This document shows positions 59,400 through 64,000 of a stretch of 64,000 nt of DNA, piece after piece. Origin of the DNA: Tubulanus polymorphus. Its lineage: Eukaryota; Nemertea; Palaeonemertea; Tubulaniformes; Tubulanidae. Below the pieces are notes generated by a model that saw nothing but the letters and a program-made list of their open reading frames with translations, made no database searches and was not told the origin of the DNA. Each line of letters opens with the position of its first letter. Position 1 is the first letter of the stretch. Where the stretch lies: contig NC_134036.1 in assembly GCF_964204645.1 (NCBI RefSeq), positions 2,046,001 through 2,110,000 on the forward strand, written 5' to 3'. A program made the translations under genes and the position numbers.

Positions 59400-59645
59400 T
59401 CGAACTGATGTGATGAGCTTTCTAGAAATATGTCCGCCTCCATTGAACCCCTAATGACGTCATTTAATCGATATTTAGATATAGATCCTTTCTAAAAATG
59501 TCGGTCTCTACAAAAACCCTTATGACGTCATGAAATTGATGCGATTCAACAAAGATGCCCGTTTCCGTAACACGCTCTATGACGTCATCGAATTGGTGTC
59601 GTGACTAGATCGTGACTAAATGCTAACTATGACGTCATTAAAATG
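59400..59645 (+). repeat. CRE-bearing dispersed repeat, cluster 7
   Basis: Four units, each with a perfect TGACGTCA (59455-59462, 59523-59530, 59580-59587, 59630-59637), at 50-68-bp spacing. Confidence 0.85.
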
Positions 59646-61539
59646 AAAGCTATTCCAAACGTAAATGAAATTATCGAAAAACTGGGGAAGATTCTAAATG
59701 AAATTCGAATCTAATAATATTGGAAGAACACGACTTGTAATCATAGCGATAGTGTAATTAATGTAATCCAACCTGAATGTAGAGACCCATTCAAATCTCT
59801 TCTCCTGTAATTAATTTTTGTCGCGGGCATCAAATTGAGGGCTGTGTGATATTTACATAAATATTGCGAGGGTGTCGCAGGGACAGAGAGAGAGATAAGG
59901 TCATTTGAACTTTGTGTGAAATACAGCTTAGTAATTTTCTTAAAAGCACCAAACCAGGCGAGGAATCTTAACTTGTGCATGGCACCCCTTTAAAAAAAAA
60001 TAAAACCTGGAAAGAAATATTAACTTGTGCTTGGCACCCCTTCTAACTAACTCACCAACCTACTCTTGACCTGTGGCGCGAGCGATTCAAATTCTTCCAG
60101 TAACATTGTCAGATTCGTTTAAGTCAAATGTGTTTATTTCAAACACGAGGGACTTTCAAGTACAGCTCGAACCCCCTTGAACCATCACTACCTTCTGATT
60201 GCGAGCTAGATAATGAATTTACGGACTTCTAAGTTAATTGCCAAAGTTAAACCAATTCCTGTGACGTGTGTCACTTTTTTCCCCAATAAATTGTTTTAAT
60301 TTCAGCTGAAATTCACTTTTCAAACAAATTCGATTTTCTATTTTTAGAATAAAATTCTGAAGCTCTCTCGGTGTAACTAGTCCAGTTTCTTTTAATCATA
60401 TTTTCTAAACTAAGAGTTAATTAAGAAAAGTAATAAAATCCTCTAATTGAATAGAAACCTCCTTCATTGAGATTTAATTTAATTTTAACGAATCCAAGAA
60501 ATTCGACTTTTTCTACTTCCGACACTAAATAATCTCATCGTTCCATATCCTCACATAGAAAAAGGGCTAAATAAATGAATATGAAATTCAGGTCAGAATT
60601 GATCTTGATCTTGATTGGTCTTTACCGAATCCAAGATATTCGACTTTTTACTTTCAACTAAAAGGTCAACGTCCCAAAGCCTCAAACGCGCAAGACCCAA
60701 AAGGGTTATTCGCGTAACATGGAAATAGGGCTAAACAGACAAATAGAAAATTCTGGTCAGGCGAAATTTTACGACATCGTCGTTTCCTCGAGAGATATCC
60801 GAATTTTTAACTTGTCAACTTTCGAGACAAAATTTATTCGTTTGAGTTCGCGCGATTTTATTTATCCCCGCCTCTAGAGGAAGCGCGACGAATTACATCT
60901 AAAATTCATATATTCCTCCGCGAGTCGAGAAAAAATCCGCTCGCCATAAATTTTCAAAACTTCCACAAAATTACGACACCACACAAATATATCGTCGACG
61001 TCACGTGGTACACGCGTTGTTAGACCGAATTACGACAGTTGCACTTAATTTTACGACCTCGTTTGTCATCCGGGTCCTCGAGGGAACGCGATTAATTCGC
61101 GGTAATTTGACTGAAATTCATGTAAATAGTTCCGTTAATGTTTGACGCGAAGTAATTTGTTGTCGGGGCGTTATCGGGTAAATTGCCGTTTAATTTTTGA
61201 TTCATGCGCGCGCGTTATGAAGTTATCGGCGCAATCGAAATCGAATTCGTCAAATAAACTAAATTGCAATTCATTTGGAAATACAGACACGTAACGCAGT
61301 ATCGGATTTATCACGAGGGTGTTTCGTGCGATCCTCAAAATCCTTGCATCTCCTAAGACTTACTTAGATAGCGATAAACGCATTTTGAAAAAAGACACAA
61401 TTTTTGTTAAAAGCTTCCTAAACGTGTGCTTAACCTTGGAAATTTAAGTGGCAATTTTATCGACAATATTGTCGAGAGACATTAGGAGCACAGTTGCCCA
61501 TCCTCTTACAACAGATTTGCTCTTCATGAAAATTCTCAA
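59646..61539. other. Non-coding, AT-rich
   Basis: No exon was identified. GAATCCAAGAAATTCGACTTTTT-like strings recur near 60492 and 60630, suggesting an old repeat of about 140 bp. Confidence 0.45.
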
Positions 61540-61730
61540 GATCTTCAAGTAAGCCTACGTTTTCGAGACCTAAGTCTTAAAGTGGGCTTAAGTGATATTC
61601 AAGTAAGCCTACATTTTCGAGGCCTAAGTCTTAAATTGGGCTTAAGTCTTAGGACTGGTTTTAGGTTGTTACATAGAACTACAGTGGCATTAGACCGGTC
61701 TCAAACCTAAGCCTTGTCTGTAACCGGCCC
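61540..61730 (+). repeat. Relatives of the 47-bp minisatellite
   Basis: CAAGTAAGCCTACGTTTTCGAG and CAAGTAAGCCTACATTTTCGAG are about 58 bp apart, followed by GGCTTAAGTCTTAGGACTGG and TTAGGTTGTTACATAGAAC, which resembles the 43.7-kb array. Confidence 0.6.
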
Positions 61731-62019
61731 TTGAACTCCAAGTCCACCAATCTGCCCTACATATTCAGATTGTTTTTTTTTCCTTTGTGGCTAAATTTTC
61801 CTCTAGGTCGTGAATTGTGTCATATTGCTAATTCAGAATGCATGCGCGCGCACCAGTGGAAACATCTCACGCAGACGACAAGAAATCCAAAGAAACACCG
61901 ATCGGAAAATAGCTACGAACATGGATATAATTTATGCCAAGCATGTCGAGTAAATACAGTCTAATTTAAGTCAACAATCGCGATGGCGCGCGGATCGAAA
62001 ATAAATTGTATGATTTATT

Positions 62020-62185
62020 CGGGACTCGAACCCGATCGGGAATGAGGAACACATTGAACCAGAATGCGAAACAATTACGATTAATACGAGCCGTTGTAAA
62101 AAATCGATATTGTTTATGGTTTTTGATGATTCGAAATTCGAATGAATGATGATCAAAAGGGAAATGCGGGACTCGAACATAAATG
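62020..62185 (-). mobile_element. Two tRNA B-box-like fragments
   Basis: The minus strand reads CGGGTTCGAGTCCCG (about 62021-62035) and TGTTCGAGTCCCGC (about 62165-62178). No closed tRNA fold is seen. Confidence 0.35.
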
Positions 62186-62739
62186 GGTGATTCATCAAAA
62201 TGTTGTTGACACAGTTCGTTCGCATTCAAAAATTCAAAAATACAACAATGGCGACCGCTGTTATAAAATGCACGACGCGCAGCACGCGTTATTGGCTTCA
62301 TAATTGAATTGTCGAGTCGTCAATGTCAAACAAAAATCGACTGCTGCGAACTGCGATTCAAATATCAATATTTATTCAAACGACAACAGACGCGGCGGTG
62401 GCGCCTAGCAGCAACGACAGCAACAACCGGAGAAATGGATTTTATGATGCGAAAATAAAGCGATGCGAATCGTATTTTAAATGGATTGTAATATCGGAAT
62501 TGTCGGCGCAATTGTCGATAAATATTTGATTTCGAATCAGTAAATACAAAAGGATAAACCGATTAAACCGTTAACTCCGCTCGTGTTTGTACAGATGGCG
62601 CTTTCGTCACCGGAAGTGGGGACACGCTCCTCAGGCTCTTGGGCAGTTTGGATCCAGATTCACAGAAAAGTCTTTTTAGTAATTAAATCTCCCATTTCTA
62701 GAGCCTCTTCGGATTTGATCTTCGTTAAAAAAGATTTTA

Positions 62740-63085
62740 GGAAATTAAATATGGCCGCTATAGAGCCAAAATGATAAGATCATGGCGGCCCTTTACATTA
62801 AAAAGAAATCATTAAATTAAATTTGGCCGCAATAGAGCAAAAATGACTAGATCGTGAGCCTTAAGCGATAGAACCTTAAATATCGAGTACTTTTAGAAAT
62901 CAAATATGGCCGCAATAGAGCTATATTGATATTTGAGACATTATGTACGCATATTGAGAAGATAAACTCATCAAAATATTAAATATGGCCGCTATGTAGC
63001 TTAACTGACATTCATAACGACATCATTCACGCATTGTAATAAGATGAACATTTTGAGAAATCAAATATGGCCGCTGTATAGCTAT
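62740..63085 (+). repeat. About 78-bp diverged repeat with ATGGCCGC core
   Basis: AAATATGGCCGCTATAGAGC, AAATTTGGCCGCAATAGAGC, AAATATGGCCGCAATAGAGC, AAATATGGCCGCTATGTAGC and AAATATGGCCGCTGTATAGC recur at about 62750, 62819, 62902, 62984 and 63062. Confidence 0.9.
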
Positions 63086-63454
63086 AATTATATAACTATA
63101 AAGCTATTGATCGACAGTGGACCCCTATAAATTGAAGATGAATCTAATTTCTTTCCGGGGGCTGCAAACGTTAATGAAAATGTTTCCCGTCTCATGCGAT
63201 CTATGGCGACAACGTTAGGGTCAGAAACTGACCGTATATAACGTCATTTACGTTTCTGCGAACGTAACCAAGCGTTAACGTCGCGGAGAGTGAGGATACA
63301 GTGACGTTTATTGCCTATCAGTAACGCTCCGTCGGATAAAACGAATAGAAGGAAAAATTGGGTTTTTTTTCTATTTTTCGTTCTTTTCGTGTCGAAGCTT
63401 CCCGATTAAGACTTTCTGATCTATGTCTCAAGAGAAAAATAACTGACCAAGAAA

Positions 63455-63835
63455 AAAAGGCGTCGATATTTCTGATAAAGAAAAACTCATGATATCTGCA
63501 GGTTTCTTGGGTGGAAATCACTCGAGCTATCTGATATCTAATATTGTTAAACGCTAAAATTAACTTATAAAAAGGTTAAGTGGTCAGAACTTTAGACAAC
63601 ACGTTACGTGTTCAGAATTACACCTCAGATTTTCACGTGGCGTCGATTTTTCAGATAAAAAATCCTATGGTATCTGCACGCTTTTTGGGTGATATCACAT
63701 GAGTCATCTCATATATCTGATATTGTTTAATGATATATCGCCTTTAAACGATACATAATAGTGGTCCGAACACATTAAGCTACACATTTAAGTGTTCAGA
63801 ATTTCACCTCAAATTTGTGGTTTAACATCTATTGG
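63455..63835 (+). repeat. About 181-bp tandem duplication
   Basis: GGCGTCGATATTTCTGATAAA (63460) and GGCGTCGATTTTTCAGATAAA (63641), followed by ATGATATCTGCAGG/ATGGTATCTGCACG and CATTAAG/ACAAC...GTGTTCAGAATT blocks in the same order. Confidence 0.85.
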
Positions 63836-64000
63836 TAAAACCTTTTTTTTCATGAAACAGAGCCCAATAAACCTCGCCTAATCTAAACCTGAACCCACGA
63901 CTAGATTTCAAAGCTAAAACGGATGAATATCGAAGACTCAATTATACTCCATAGCACGGAATAATGATTAATTGCCGCTGTAGCTAATGACAATCTTCCA

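Overview
The window is metazoan nuclear DNA: introns with GT/AG borders, AT-rich intergenic sequence, many minisatellites, tRNA-like (SINE-type) fragments, and a natriuretic-peptide-receptor-type guanylyl cyclase gene. A marine bilaterian invertebrate, possibly a spiralian, fits, but nothing visible fixes the phylum. No bacterial, organellar or viral genes were recognised.

Left end (about 186-11530): a tandem segmental duplication with a unit of about 4.6 kb, on the + strand. Two intact two-exon genes (3189-5095 and 7791-9682) encode closely related proteins of 598 and 593 residues. Each has a novel N-terminal region, a coiled-coil stalk made of exact 13-residue (39-bp) repeats (five copies in one, four in the other) and a C-terminal beta-propeller-like region. 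A 5'-truncated third copy lies at the left edge, and two short 3'-exon fragments follow the first two copies. The third copy is followed by a 1.33-kb foldback element with about 500-bp inverted arms, which is absent at the matching sites of the other units. Each unit also carries a hairpin element of about 105 bp and three perfect CRE palindromes upstream of the gene.

11.5-24 kb: SINE-like pieces, a candidate two-exon gene (13116-14475) whose second exon runs into a 44/45-bp minisatellite that is open in all three forward frames, a 1.5-kb array of 52-bp repeats (17.7-19.2 kb), a diverged 155-bp repeat block, and a cluster of three CTCF-like motifs just 3' of the next gene.

24.07-37.05 kb, minus strand: eighteen phase-consistent exons of a membrane guanylyl cyclase of the natriuretic peptide receptor family. 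In transcript order they encode the second half of the ligand-binding ectodomain, one membrane helix, the kinase-homology domain, the dimerisation helix, the catalytic cyclase domain and a long Ser/Thr/Asn-rich tail ending in a PDZ-ligand-like sequence. The N-terminal exons were not found. An intron holds a roughly 95 percent identical, inverted partial copy of one of the gene's own catalytic exons.

37-64 kb: no exon I can support. The region is filled with minisatellites (47, 109, about 39 and 32 bp units), microsatellites, a dispersed unit of about 75 bp carrying the CRE palindrome TGACGTCA, ACGT-dense CpG-rich islands and small tandem duplications. It may be intergenic or may contain long 5' introns of the cyclase gene.
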